Source: Cohnella silvisoli
GTDB lineage: Bacteria; Bacillota; Bacilli; Paenibacillales; Paenibacillaceae
NCBI RefSeq assembly: GCF_021190915.1
Contig: NZ_JAIOAP010000005.1
Coordinates: 186,001-250,000 of the forward strand
Direction of reading: 5' to 3'
DNA length: 64,000 nucleotides
Shown piece by piece: positions 16,587 through 23,940 of the stretch (position 1 is its first letter; each line of letters starts with the position of its first letter). A program made the position numbers and the translations under genes. The notes under the pieces are model-generated. The model saw only the letters and a list, made by a program, of their open reading frames with translations, searched no databases and was not told the DNA's origin.

Positions 16587-18491
16587 TTACCCTTTCTTAT
16601 TAGCCGCAATCTGCTCCGCCAACTCGTTAAGCTCGGTCCAGCGCTCAAGCAATTGATCCAGCTTGGCTTCGAGCCCCTGTTGCTCCTCCGCCAGTTGCTG
16701 CAAACGCGCGGAATCGCTGCTCGAAAGCTCCATCTGCTGCACGATGGATTTAATCCCTTCTTCCGTCTCGGCGATCCACCCGTCTATCTGTTCGTAGTCT
16801 TTCTGATCTTTGTACGACATCTTAAGCGGGCGCTCTCTGCTCTCCGGCTTAGAAGGAGCGGCTAACTTGGCGGGGGCTTGTTTCAATGCCTCTTGCCGTT
16901 CCGCGTAAGCTTGGTAGTCCGAGTAATTGCCCGTGTGGTGCGTAACGACGCCTTCGCCTTCAAAGGATAGTATCCGGTCCACCGTGCGATCGAGAAAATA
17001 ACGGTCATGGGAAACGATAAGCACAACGCCAGGAAAATCGTCCAAATAATCTTCCAATACCGTCAACGTGGCGATATCCAGATCATTGGTTGGCTCATCC
17101 AGGAGCAGAACGTTAGGCGCGTTCATTAGCACGCGAAGCAACTGCAGCCGGCGTTTCTCTCCTCCGGAAAGCTTGGAGATGACGCTCCATTGCATGGAGG
17201 GCGAGAAAAGGAACCGCTCCAGCATCTGCCCGGCGGAAATCGTTGAACCGTCCGCCGTCTTCACTTGGTCGGCGCCTTCCCGGATATACTCCATAACGCG
17301 AAGGGATTCGTCCATCTCTTCGTGCTCTTGGCTGAACCAACCTAGTTTAACGGTCGTTCCGAGTTCGACGCTGCCTCCATCGGGTGAGAACTTCCCTGCT
17401 ATCAGCTTGAGCAGCGTAGACTTTCCGCTGCCGTTGCGCCCAACGATGCCCACGCGGTCTTCCGGGACGGCAATATAACTTAAATCCTTAATAAGCGTCC
17501 GTTCGCCGAACCGTTTCATGAGCTTGTCGATTTCGATGATTTTCTTCCCTAGCCTTGAAGAAGCTATCGAGACGTCCATCTTGCCGCCGCTAGCCTTTGG
17601 TCCTTGCTCCTTAAGCGCTTCAAATCGGTCGATCCGCGCCTTCTGCTTCGTCGAACGAGCTTGGGCGCCGCGGCGTATCCAAGCGAGCTCGTTGCGCAAC
17701 AGGTTCTGGCGTTTCGCCTCCGATGCGATTTCCCGCTCTTCCCTCTCAAGCTTAAGCTCCAGAAACCGGCTATAGTTCGCTTCATAGAAATGGGCGCGGC
17801 CTTGGTCGAGCTCAATAACACGATTGCTGACCCGATCCAAAAAATACCGATCATGAGTAATCATAAGCAGCGCGCCCTTACGTTTCTGAAGCATGCCTTC
17901 GAGCCATGCGACCGAATCGTTATCGATGTGATTCGTAGGCTCATCGAGAATGAGCACGTCGGATGGCTGAAGAAGCGCCGCAGCCATCGCTACCCGCTTC
18001 CTTTGTCCGCCTGAGAAAGTCGCCACTTTTTCGTCGTAATTCAATATACCCAGCTTCGTAAGCGCGGTCTTAGCCTCGCTCTCCAATTGCCAAGCCTCTA
18101 GCTCGTCCATTCTCTGATTCGCCGCGATCAAACGCTCCTGCAGCTTGGAATCGTCCGGATTCACCGCCAATGCCTGCATGATCTCGGCATAGTCGCGTAC
18201 CGCCTTCAATTGCGGGGAGTCGCCGCCGAGTACATGCTCCAACGCCGTTTCCTCCGGCGCGAATGCCGGATCTTGCGCCAACATTCGAAGGACAACCGAA
18301 CGGCCGATCGACACTTTGCCGGAATCGGCGGGCTCCAGCCCGGCCACAACCTTCAGCAGAGTCGACTTCCCCGTTCCGTTAACGCCGATAATTCCGATCT
18401 TATCGCCTGTTTCGATGCCGAACGTAACGTCTTCGAATAGGATTTTGTCGCTATAGCTTTTCGATATATTTTCAACGGATAGTAAATGCAT
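16587..18491 (-). CDS. ABC-F family ATPase (Uup/YfmR-like)
   Basis: A 634-residue soluble protein with two ABC ATPase domains in tandem and no membrane part. Walker A motifs are GVNGTGKS (about 36-43) and GRNGSGKS (about 350-357); signatures are SGGQRKR and SGGEKRR; Walker B motifs are LDEPTNHID and LDEPTNDLD. Between them lies the charged interdomain linker of ribosome-binding ABC-F factors, and the last 90 residues form a coiled coil, as in Uup. Such proteins act at the ribosomal E site on stalled translation; some confer antibiotic protection. Length and C-terminal coil favour a housekeeping Uup/YfmR type over a resistance type. Confidence 0.92.
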   Translation of the reverse strand: MHLLSVENISKSYSDKILFEDVTFGIETGDKIGIIGVNGTGKSTLLKVVAGLEPADSGKVSIGRSVVLRMLAQDPAFAPEETALEHVLGGDSPQLKAVRDYAEIMQALAVNPDDSKLQERLIAANQRMDELEAWQLESEAKTALTKLGILNYDEKVATFSGGQRKRVAMAAALLQPSDVLILDEPTNHIDNDSVAWLEGMLQKRKGALLMITHDRYFLDRVSNRVIELDQGRAHFYEANYSRFLELKLEREEREIASEAKRQNLLRNELAWIRRGAQARSTKQKARIDRFEALKEQGPKASGGKMDVSIASSRLGKKIIEIDKLMKRFGERTLIKDLSYIAVPEDRVGIVGRNGSGKSTLLKLIAGKFSPDGGSVELGTTVKLGWFSQEHEEMDESLRVMEYIREGADQVKTADGSTISAGQMLERFLFSPSMQWSVISKLSGGEKRRLQLLRVLMNAPNVLLLDEPTNDLDIATLTVLEDYLDDFPGVVLIVSHDRYFLDRTVDRILSFEGEGVVTHHTGNYSDYQAYAERQEALKQAPAKLAAPSKPESRERPLKMSYKDQKDYEQIDGWIAETEEGIKSIVQQMELSSSDSARLQQLAEEQQGLEAKLDQLLERWTELNELAEQIAANKKG

Positions 18492-18745
18492 GAAGAATCA
18501 ACTCACTTTGCTACGAGGATACACAAGCAATCCTCCGTATCATATCACAATTTGATTATGGATTCCGGGAACCTTGTTTTGGAAATCACTATAATCTGAG
18601 TGCCCGAAAGATATAAACGCCTGTCGTTCCCAAGACGACTACCAGGATCGCCGGCAACAATTCGAAATTTCTGAAGCTATAGCAAGTTTATATTCGCTGC
18701 TGGATGTGGTTAAATAAGATCATACTGGCAAATGGAGGTTTAGAC
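18492..18745. other. Intergenic region, no clear gene
   Basis: Between the divergent ABC-F and universal stress protein genes. The minus strand at 18589-18677 could encode a short hydrophobic peptide (about LLPAILVVVLGTTGVYIF) ending at a stop, but it has no ATG and no ribosome binding site, so it may be a gene relic. Confidence 0.35.
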
Positions 18746-19177
18746 ATGATATTCAAGCACATTCTAGTCCCTTACGATGGCTCCAACACATCCGCCAAAG
18801 CGTTAGACAAAGCCATTCAATTCGTAAAAGCCGATCCCGCTACTCAGCTCACGGTCGCGCATGTCATCAATCTTCAGCCGTTGGTTGTCGCGGACATCAC
18901 TTTTGTCCAGCCGGAAGGTTATCAGGAGCAAGTTAAGAAACAAGGCAACGAGCTTTTGGATAAAATCAAACAGAGATTAGGGGAGCTCCCTCATACGAAT
19001 GTTGTCGTGCTCGCGGGGTCTCCGGCCGAAGCTATCGTCGATTACAGCGATAACAGCGATTGCGATTTGATCATTATGGGGAGCAGAGGGTTAGGCGCGA
19101 TTCGGGAATTTATGGTCGGAAGCGTAAGCCACAACGTCCTTCAGCATGCGCGCATTCCTGTCCTGATTATGAAGTAA
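18746..19177 (+). CDS. Universal stress protein family (UspA)
   Basis: A 143-residue UspA-fold protein that begins MIFKHILVPYDGS and carries the ATP-binding signature G-2x-G-9x-G-S in GSRGLGAIREFMVGS near the end. Members bind ATP as dimers and support survival in stress. The ATG at 18746 has GGAGG seven bases upstream; a longer reading to 18704 lacks such a site. The gene is single, with a perfect terminator right after the stop codon. Confidence 0.92.
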   Translation: MIFKHILVPYDGSNTSAKALDKAIQFVKADPATQLTVAHVINLQPLVVADITFVQPEGYQEQVKKQGNELLDKIKQRLGELPHTNVVVLAGSPAEAIVDYSDNSDCDLIIMGSRGLGAIREFMVGSVSHNVLQHARIPVLIMK

Positions 19178-19210
19178 GAAACCGGAGGCTTTGCCTCCGG
19201 TTTCTTACTT
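19178..19210 (+). terminator. Strong terminator after the stress protein gene
   Basis: GAAACCGGAGGC (19178-19189), loop TTT and GCCTCCGGTTTC (19193-19204) form a perfect 12-bp stem followed by TTACTTTT. It begins right at the stop codon. Confidence 0.95.
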
Positions 19211-19314
19211 TTAGCGGATATCCATAATGAAGCAATCGACTCCTGAACCCCTAGTAACTCTCGGGGTCGACCGATCCGACATCCCTGTTCTTGCCTGCTG
19301 CTGTTAGCGAAAAC

Positions 19315-19399
19315 GTACCTTTATCCCTTCGCATCAGGAGGAAAATAGGACCACCGCAGCCTCCCCTACCTCCTTTCCGCAAAAACGTACCATTATCCC
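19315..19399. repeat. GGGATAATGGTAC repeat block, left copy
   Basis: Two copies of the motif GGGATAA(T/A)GGTACGTTTT, read on the minus strand, lie 72 bp apart (ending 19327 and 19399). The same motif pair with 73-bp spacing recurs in the opposite orientation at 19659-19744. Both blocks keep an open frame containing DNGT and PIF residues, so this looks like a 72-bp-period repeat family. Confidence 0.75.
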
Positions 19400-19452
19400 A
19401 TCCGATAAGGGGGGAGGAAAACCCTCGTTCATGCTTCTGAATACAAACCCGG

Positions 19453-19635
19453 AACCTTGTCGTAAACAATCATACGGTTGGAAAGGTCATGACCGTTTTT
19501 GGCGGCAAACTTCACCCTGCTTTGAACCCAATCAAGCGGCATGTGACCGCGTGGCTGAACGATACGTTTCAAGGCATCGGCGCCAAACATTTGCAGGCTT
19601 ATTTAGACGAGTTTTGTTTCCGGGAAATCCGCTGA
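19453..19635 (+). pseudogene. Relic of an IS1595 (ISXO2-like) transposase, C-terminal end
   Basis: The plus strand reads ...RHVTAWLNDTFQGIGAKHLQ, then AYLDEFCFREIR and a stop at 19633-19635. The sequence AKHLQ-YLDEFCFR is the hallmark C-terminus of ISXO2-like DDE transposases. Only about the last 45-60 residues remain; the catalytic part and the upstream end are gone, so it cannot be active. It sits between two inversely oriented GGGATAATGGTAC repeat blocks. Confidence 0.75.
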
Positions 19636-19658
19636 TTGCAACTCACTTCTGAGGCGAG

Positions 19659-19744
19659 GGGATAATGGTACGATTTCTCCGAAATGGCACGGAAATGAGG
19701 TGCCGATTTTTTCCTGCTTTTCTGACGCTGCGGGATAATGGTAC
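19659..19744. repeat. GGGATAATGGTAC repeat block, right copy
   Basis: GGGATAATGGTAC at 19659-19671 and again at 19732-19744, in the opposite orientation to the left block. The 60 bp between contain GGCAC-N9-GTGCC, a small hairpin. Together with 19315-19399 it flanks the transposase relic. Confidence 0.75.
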
Positions 19745-19793
19745 ATAAGAAGAAAAAACATATTAAACCTAGATAAGCAGATGTCCATAACAC

Positions 19794-20675
19794 TTATGCT
19801 TTCAACGATTCCGACAGCTCTCCGAGCCGCTGAGCTAACTGCGTGACTTCGCCGGTGGATGCGACCATCAGAAGCGTGGCTGATGCTTGTTCGTTGCTTC
19901 TGCGGGCACTATCCTCCGAGGCTGCCGCGACGCTGCCGATCTTCGTGCCGATCTGTTCCGTGAGCACGGCGATTTTCTCCGCGTTGTCTTTGGATAACAC
20001 CGAAAGCTTGCGTATTTCCTCGGCTATGATCAAGAATCCGCGTCCGAATTCCCCGCTTCTGGCCGCTTCAATTCCGGCATTCAGCCCAAGAATTTGGGTT
20101 TGCCGAGCGACCTGCTGAAGGAAAGTCAGCGTGGATACGATTTGCCCGGATAGGAGCTCCACGTCTTTGACTTGCTCAGCGAGACGCTTCTCGTTCATTT
20201 CGATTTCCCCCGCGGAAACGGCGATTTCTTCAATACTTTGATGAATTCCGCGCGCGTGGTCTCCTAATTGCGCCGAGACCTCTTGGAGATCGCTGCCGAT
20301 TCGCTGAATGAGCTCCCTATTATTGTTGCGGATTCGCAACGACAATGCTTTCATGATTCGCCAAGCGAAGGAACTGTCCCCGGCGACTAGCTCGCGAAAT
20401 GCCGCCTCGTCGAGCGCCAGCAGGCGGCTTCTTTCCGACGCGACCGCCGTACCGCTTCTCGGAAGTCCTTCGAGCAGAGACATCTCTCCGAAGAAATCGC
20501 CTTGGGCGAATTTACCCACGGGAATGCGGGTACCGTCCGACACGACGTTTACTACCACCGTTCCCTCCAGCAAGACGTACATTTGCCTTCCGGTATCTCC
20601 CTCGTGAAAAATCGTTTCTCCGGCAAGGAAGATCATTTCCTCACCTTTAATTTGCGGAATTTCAGGTCCAGTCAT
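19794..20675 (-). CDS. Soluble methyl-accepting-type protein with cyclic-nucleotide-binding domain
   Basis: A 293-residue protein with no membrane segment. Residues about 10-125 are a cNMP/Crp-type domain (GETIFHEGDTGRQMYVLLEG and the phosphate-binding cassette FFGEMSLLEGLPRSGTAVA with its Glu and Arg). The rest is a short MCP signalling coiled coil whose tip reads TQILGLNAGIEAARSGEFGRGF. The fusion would let a small cytoplasmic ligand act on a CheA/CheW array, or the coil may signal otherwise. ATG 20675 is used because AAGGA lies close upstream; the frame to 20729 has no such site. It is a single gene. The Crp-like site keeps the key Arg, so nucleotide binding is possible. Confidence 0.85.
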   Translation of the reverse strand: MTGPEIPQIKGEEMIFLAGETIFHEGDTGRQMYVLLEGTVVVNVVSDGTRIPVGKFAQGDFFGEMSLLEGLPRSGTAVASERSRLLALDEAAFRELVAGDSSFAWRIMKALSLRIRNNNRELIQRIGSDLQEVSAQLGDHARGIHQSIEEIAVSAGEIEMNEKRLAEQVKDVELLSGQIVSTLTFLQQVARQTQILGLNAGIEAARSGEFGRGFLIIAEEIRKLSVLSKDNAEKIAVLTEQIGTKIGSVAAASEDSARRSNEQASATLLMVASTGEVTQLAQRLGELSESLKA

Positions 20676-20790
20676 CTCTTCCTTCACACTCCTTCTCTCT
20701 CTACCTCTTATATCGGTTGCGGCCATCAAAATCCGTACAGCAGCAGGGAAGTAAACGACTTATGTCTAATACATTAATCAGGTGATCAAA

Positions 20791-21639
20791 ATGAGAAGCG
20801 AAAAAGAAGTTATATCACAATTGCTGCGCTATGCCGAACTTGATGCTCGGGTTAAGGTCGTTCTCCTAAATGGCTCGCGCGTAAACCCTAAAGTAAGCAA
20901 AGATATTTTGTGCGATTATGATGTCATTTTCGGCGTGATGGATACAAACTCTTTTGTCGAGAATCAGGAGTGGATTTCAAAGTTCGGCGAGCTCATCATT
21001 ATGCAGCATAACACCATTCAGGAGGATGCCGAGGATTGGCCTATCTTCTTGATGCTTTTTACGGATGGCGTACGGGTCGATCTCTCAATTCGAAAAACAG
21101 AGCAAATCATAGAACCTGCAGATAGCCTGACGAAGGTGCTCTTGGACAAAGAAAACCTAATGGGTATAATAGAGCCTGCAAGCGATCGCTCCTATGTCAC
21201 TAATAAACCGAGCAAAGAGCAATATGACGAGGCGTTAAACGAAATTTGGTGGTGTTCGACGAATGTCGCCAAGGGGCTATGGAGAGGCGAGCTTCCTTAT
21301 GCCAAGTACATGCTGGATGTCGTCGTCAGGGATGCCGTAGTGACGTTGCTGTCCTGGTACATCGGGATGAATAACGGATGGAATATTAACACGGGGAAAG
21401 CTGGCAGATGGCTTGAAAGGTTTTTGCCGGGGGACGTTTGGACCGCGTTTGCCAAAACGTATGTAGGCGGCGATCCGGAGCACAACTGGAATGCGCTCCT
21501 CGAGACCGGCGAGTTAGTCAGAACGGTTGGGAAAGCAGTCGCAGACGGCCTAGGCTGCGACTATCCGCAAGCGGAGGACACGAAAGTAACGGAATATATC
21601 ATTCAATTACGGAAGGGGAGCGCACGGGAAAATGGCTAA
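20791..21639 (+). CDS. Aminoglycoside 6-adenylyltransferase-like (AadK/ANT(6) family)
   Basis: A 282-residue nucleotidyltransferase of the streptomycin adenylyltransferase family. The catalytic pattern LNGSRVNP at about 28-35 and DYDVIF at about 44-49 supplies the Gly-Ser and the Asp pair, with a further Asp in GVRVDLSI. Family enzymes move AMP from ATP to the 6-hydroxyl of streptomycin. ATG 20791 follows AGGTGA by a few bases; a GTG three codons earlier is less likely. The stop overlaps the start of the SnoaL-like gene by 8 bases. Chromosomal AadK-like genes are common in bacilli, so this need not be an acquired resistance gene. Confidence 0.87.
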   Translation: MRSEKEVISQLLRYAELDARVKVVLLNGSRVNPKVSKDILCDYDVIFGVMDTNSFVENQEWISKFGELIIMQHNTIQEDAEDWPIFLMLFTDGVRVDLSIRKTEQIIEPADSLTKVLLDKENLMGIIEPASDRSYVTNKPSKEQYDEALNEIWWCSTNVAKGLWRGELPYAKYMLDVVVRDAVVTLLSWYIGMNNGWNINTGKAGRWLERFLPGDVWTAFAKTYVGGDPEHNWNALLETGELVRTVGKAVADGLGCDYPQAEDTKVTEYIIQLRKGSARENG

Positions 21640-22102
21640 CCAATCGAATAACACATACTCTGCCGAGGAAAAGGAAATCTATACGCTGTATCAACAATTG
21701 TTACAAGGATGGAACAACCGCAATGCGGACGACATGGCTAAGCTGTTCGCAGAGGATGGCGAGCTCATCGGATATGATGGAACTTTTATCGGAGGACAGT
21801 CGGAAATTTCCGCGCATCTTGCGCCTATATTTGCCGATCACCCTACTGCCGCCTACGTGAACAAAGTTCGGGTGATTCGATTATTGGGCCCCGATATCGC
21901 TTATCTTCGTGCCGTCGCAGGTATGGTGCCGCGCGGGCAATCGGAGCTTAACCCCAATGTACACGCGCATCAGACCATTATGGCGGTGAAGCAAGCGGGT
22001 AATTGGCGAATCAAGCTCTTCCAGAACACTCCCGTTCAGTTGCACGGCAGACCGGAGGAGGTTCAGCAATTGACCGACGAGCTCAGCCAATTGCTATCTT
22101 AG
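21632..22102 (+). CDS. SnoaL-like/DUF4440 family protein (SgcJ/EcaC type)
   Basis: A 156-residue protein with the NTF2-like cone fold pattern: helix EIYTLYQQLLQGWNNRNADDMAKLFAEDGELIGYDG, then INTF2-type strands ending in HAHQTIMAVKQAGNWRIKLFQNTPV. Members labelled SgcJ/EcaC are of unknown or varied function. It is translationally coupled to the adenylyltransferase gene by an 8-base overlap, which suggests joint expression but no clear shared role. No catalytic residues can be named from sequence. Confidence 0.8.
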   Translation: MANQSNNTYSAEEKEIYTLYQQLLQGWNNRNADDMAKLFAEDGELIGYDGTFIGGQSEISAHLAPIFADHPTAAYVNKVRVIRLLGPDIAYLRAVAGMVPRGQSELNPNVHAHQTIMAVKQAGNWRIKLFQNTPVQLHGRPEEVQQLTDELSQLLS

Positions 22103-22130
22103 AAACGAAAGTTATATGCAAACCCAATAA

Positions 22131-22170
22131 GGCTGAACGTGGTCGCATTGCTACCTCGTTCAGCCTATAA
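22131..22170 (+). terminator. Probable terminator hairpin
   Basis: GGCTGAACG (22131-22139) and CGTTCAGCC (22157-22165) form a perfect 9-bp stem 28 bases after the SnoaL-like gene. The tail is only TATAAA, so termination strength is uncertain. Confidence 0.55.
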
Positions 22171-22202
22171 AGCCGCGTCATGCAGATGACTTGGCGATTA
22201 AA

Positions 22203-22388
22203 TTAAATGCGGATATCCAAGAACGTACTCAATCCGGACGGCTGCTGCAATTCACGCAATGTTTTCGCTGGATCGTTCTTCACATCGTTGATCATTTCTT
22301 GAACGACTTGTTCAGCTCTCTGCACACCCGATTGAACTGACTGGGTGATAACGCCTTCTCCACGACTGCCTCCAACGCTCATGCTCAT
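22203..22388 (-). CDS. Small protein of unknown function
   Basis: A 61-residue protein starting MSMSVGGSRGEG, with an amphipathic middle (QSGVQRAEQVVQEMINDVKN) and a hydrophilic end. ATG 22388 has GGAGG eight bases upstream, which makes it a credible gene although no family was recognised. It has no signal peptide or membrane segment. Confidence 0.55.
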   Translation of the reverse strand: MSMSVGGSRGEGVITQSVQSGVQRAEQVVQEMINDVKNDPAKTLRELQQPSGLSTFLDIRI

Positions 22389-22485
22389 TTGCATTTCCTC
22401 CGCTTTCATTTCTAGATATATCCAACACTATATCATGTAATCCGTGGTTTTTCACCTATTTTTAGCCAAAACGCCGTAATCTGTC

Positions 22486-23304
22486 TCATGCTTCTCTGGA
22501 ATGGTCGATTGATCTTATATACTCATCGGGCGACTTGCCCAGGATGGCTTTGAAATCCTTAATGAAATGGGCTTGATCGTAGTATCCCATATCCGTAGCT
22601 AGTTTTACCCAGTCTATGGCTTCCCCGTTTTCGATCTTCTCGGCGACCTCATGAAGCCGATATCGTTGAATGACACCCTTCGGGTTTACGCCAACGTATT
22701 TACTGAAGAGCCGCTGTAATGTTCGCATGCTCATGCCGAAACGACTAGCCAAATGTTCAACCTTGAGAATGTCCTTCTCCGCTATGAGAACGGCTACCAT
22801 CTCATTCAGAAGCGCGACGTTATCGTCTTGTTCCGGAAGATGCGAGATGAAAAAACGATCAATCCGTTCGACTAGATGAGCAACGTTTTTCGTAGCAAGA
22901 ATATCTTCCTCAAGTATCCGCGCGCTTTCACCGAACACTTCCGTTAATGCCATTGATGAGCCGGTTAATTTCGAGACGGGCTGCTTCCAGAAAGGATAAA
23001 ATCCGCCGGGATTGAATTTAACGGCGAACACGCTGCCTTGGCCTTGAAGCAGTTGCTCGGAGGTCTTCTCCCAGATTCCGTACAACCGGGTACGGCCGGG
23101 CTCGAAAACCAGATTGACGTTAGGATGGGAAAGCACGACCTGACGATAAGGCTCTTGACCCCTTAAATCCCACTCGACCACCCAATAATGCTGAATGTAC
23201 ACTCGGAGCTTTTCCGCTGGCTCGTACCGCAAGAGACTGAATTTCTGCTTACCCGCATCCGCTTGCAATATTCCTTTTGTTGAATGATCGGCTTTGGGAT
23301 CCAT
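22486..23304 (-). CDS. AraC family transcriptional regulator
   Basis: A 272-residue regulator. The N-terminal part (about 20-150, starting at LLRYEPAEKLRVYIQHYWVVEWDL) resembles the sensor domain of YdeC/DUF6597-type AraC proteins. The C-terminal 100 residues are two helix-turn-helix motifs: VEHLASRFGMSMRTLQRLFSKYVGVNPK and the second ending GYYDQAHFIKDFKAILGKSPDEY. It is divergent from the SRPBCC gene, which it may regulate. The ligand is unknown. Confidence 0.87.
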   Translation of the reverse strand: MDPKADHSTKGILQADAGKQKFSLLRYEPAEKLRVYIQHYWVVEWDLRGQEPYRQVVLSHPNVNLVFEPGRTRLYGIWEKTSEQLLQGQGSVFAVKFNPGGFYPFWKQPVSKLTGSSMALTEVFGESARILEEDILATKNVAHLVERIDRFFISHLPEQDDNVALLNEMVAVLIAEKDILKVEHLASRFGMSMRTLQRLFSKYVGVNPKGVIQRYRLHEVAEKIENGEAIDWVKLATDMGYYDQAHFIKDFKAILGKSPDEYIRSIDHSREA

Positions 23305-23433
23305 CCATCCGGCTCCTTCCGTACTCCGGTCTGTCGCGTTTTTACAATACTATTCTCTCGTGTTATTCTACCATAAAAGATAGTAACCGGAGTGAACTAC
23401 GTCATCTAATTGCACGCGAAAGGGGATTTAATC

Positions 23434-23883
23434 ATGGAACTAAAATTCGTATTTTATATCGGGGCTTCCGCCGAAGTCGTATGGAATTCTTTCGTCTCGC
23501 CGGAGGGAACCAAGGCCAATTTCTTCGGTTGCATCATCGACTCCACTTTCGAACCGGGCAGTCCATATAAGTATGTCGGACCGGGCAGCGACGGCGATGA
23601 AACGGTTCATGTCTACGGCAAGGTGCTTGTCTTCGAACCGAACAAAGTGTTCAGTTGCACGGAGCACCCGGGACCTTCTTATAATCCGAACCACGCTGAG
23701 CTCGAGAGCCGCATCACGATAACGCTTGAGACCGTCGGCAACACGACTAAGTTAACCTTGGTCAACGACCAGTGGACGGACAACCACCCTTCGTTCTCCA
23801 ACACCTCCGAAAGCTGGCCTATGATCCTAAGCAACATCAAAACATATTCGGAAACGGGCAAGACACTGGACTTCGGATGGTAA
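23434..23883 (+). CDS. SRPBCC (AHSA1-like) domain protein
   Basis: A 149-residue single-domain protein of the START/Bet v1-like superfamily: it begins with the strand MELKFVFYIGASAEVVWNSF, has the middle YVGPGSDGDETVHVYGKVLVFEPNKV and ends with a long C-terminal helix near the end (SWPMILSNIKTYSETG). Such proteins bind hydrophobic ligands; some act as chaperone activators. ATG 23434 follows AGGGG at about nine bases. The divergent AraC-type gene is its likely regulator. A terminator follows the stop. Confidence 0.82.
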   Translation: MELKFVFYIGASAEVVWNSFVSPEGTKANFFGCIIDSTFEPGSPYKYVGPGSDGDETVHVYGKVLVFEPNKVFSCTEHPGPSYNPNHAELESRITITLETVGNTTKLTLVNDQWTDNHPSFSNTSESWPMILSNIKTYSETGKTLDFGW

Positions 23884-23886
23884 AAA

Positions 23887-23927
23887 CAAACCCACCTATC
23901 GGCTTCGCGGCCATGAGGGTGGGTTTT
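23887..23927. terminator. Bidirectional terminator between convergent genes
   Basis: AAACCCACC (23888-23896) pairs with GGTGGGTTTTT (23918 on), with an inner GGC/GCC stem. T-runs exist in the plus direction and A-runs at the other foot, so it can serve the SRPBCC gene and the chemoreceptor gene. Confidence 0.8.
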
Positions 23928-23940
23928 TGCATTCACCTGA

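Noticed and set aside
18589..18677. Short hydrophobic peptide frame on the minus strand
   Set aside because: It has no ATG and no ribosome binding site. It is mentioned as a possible relic only.
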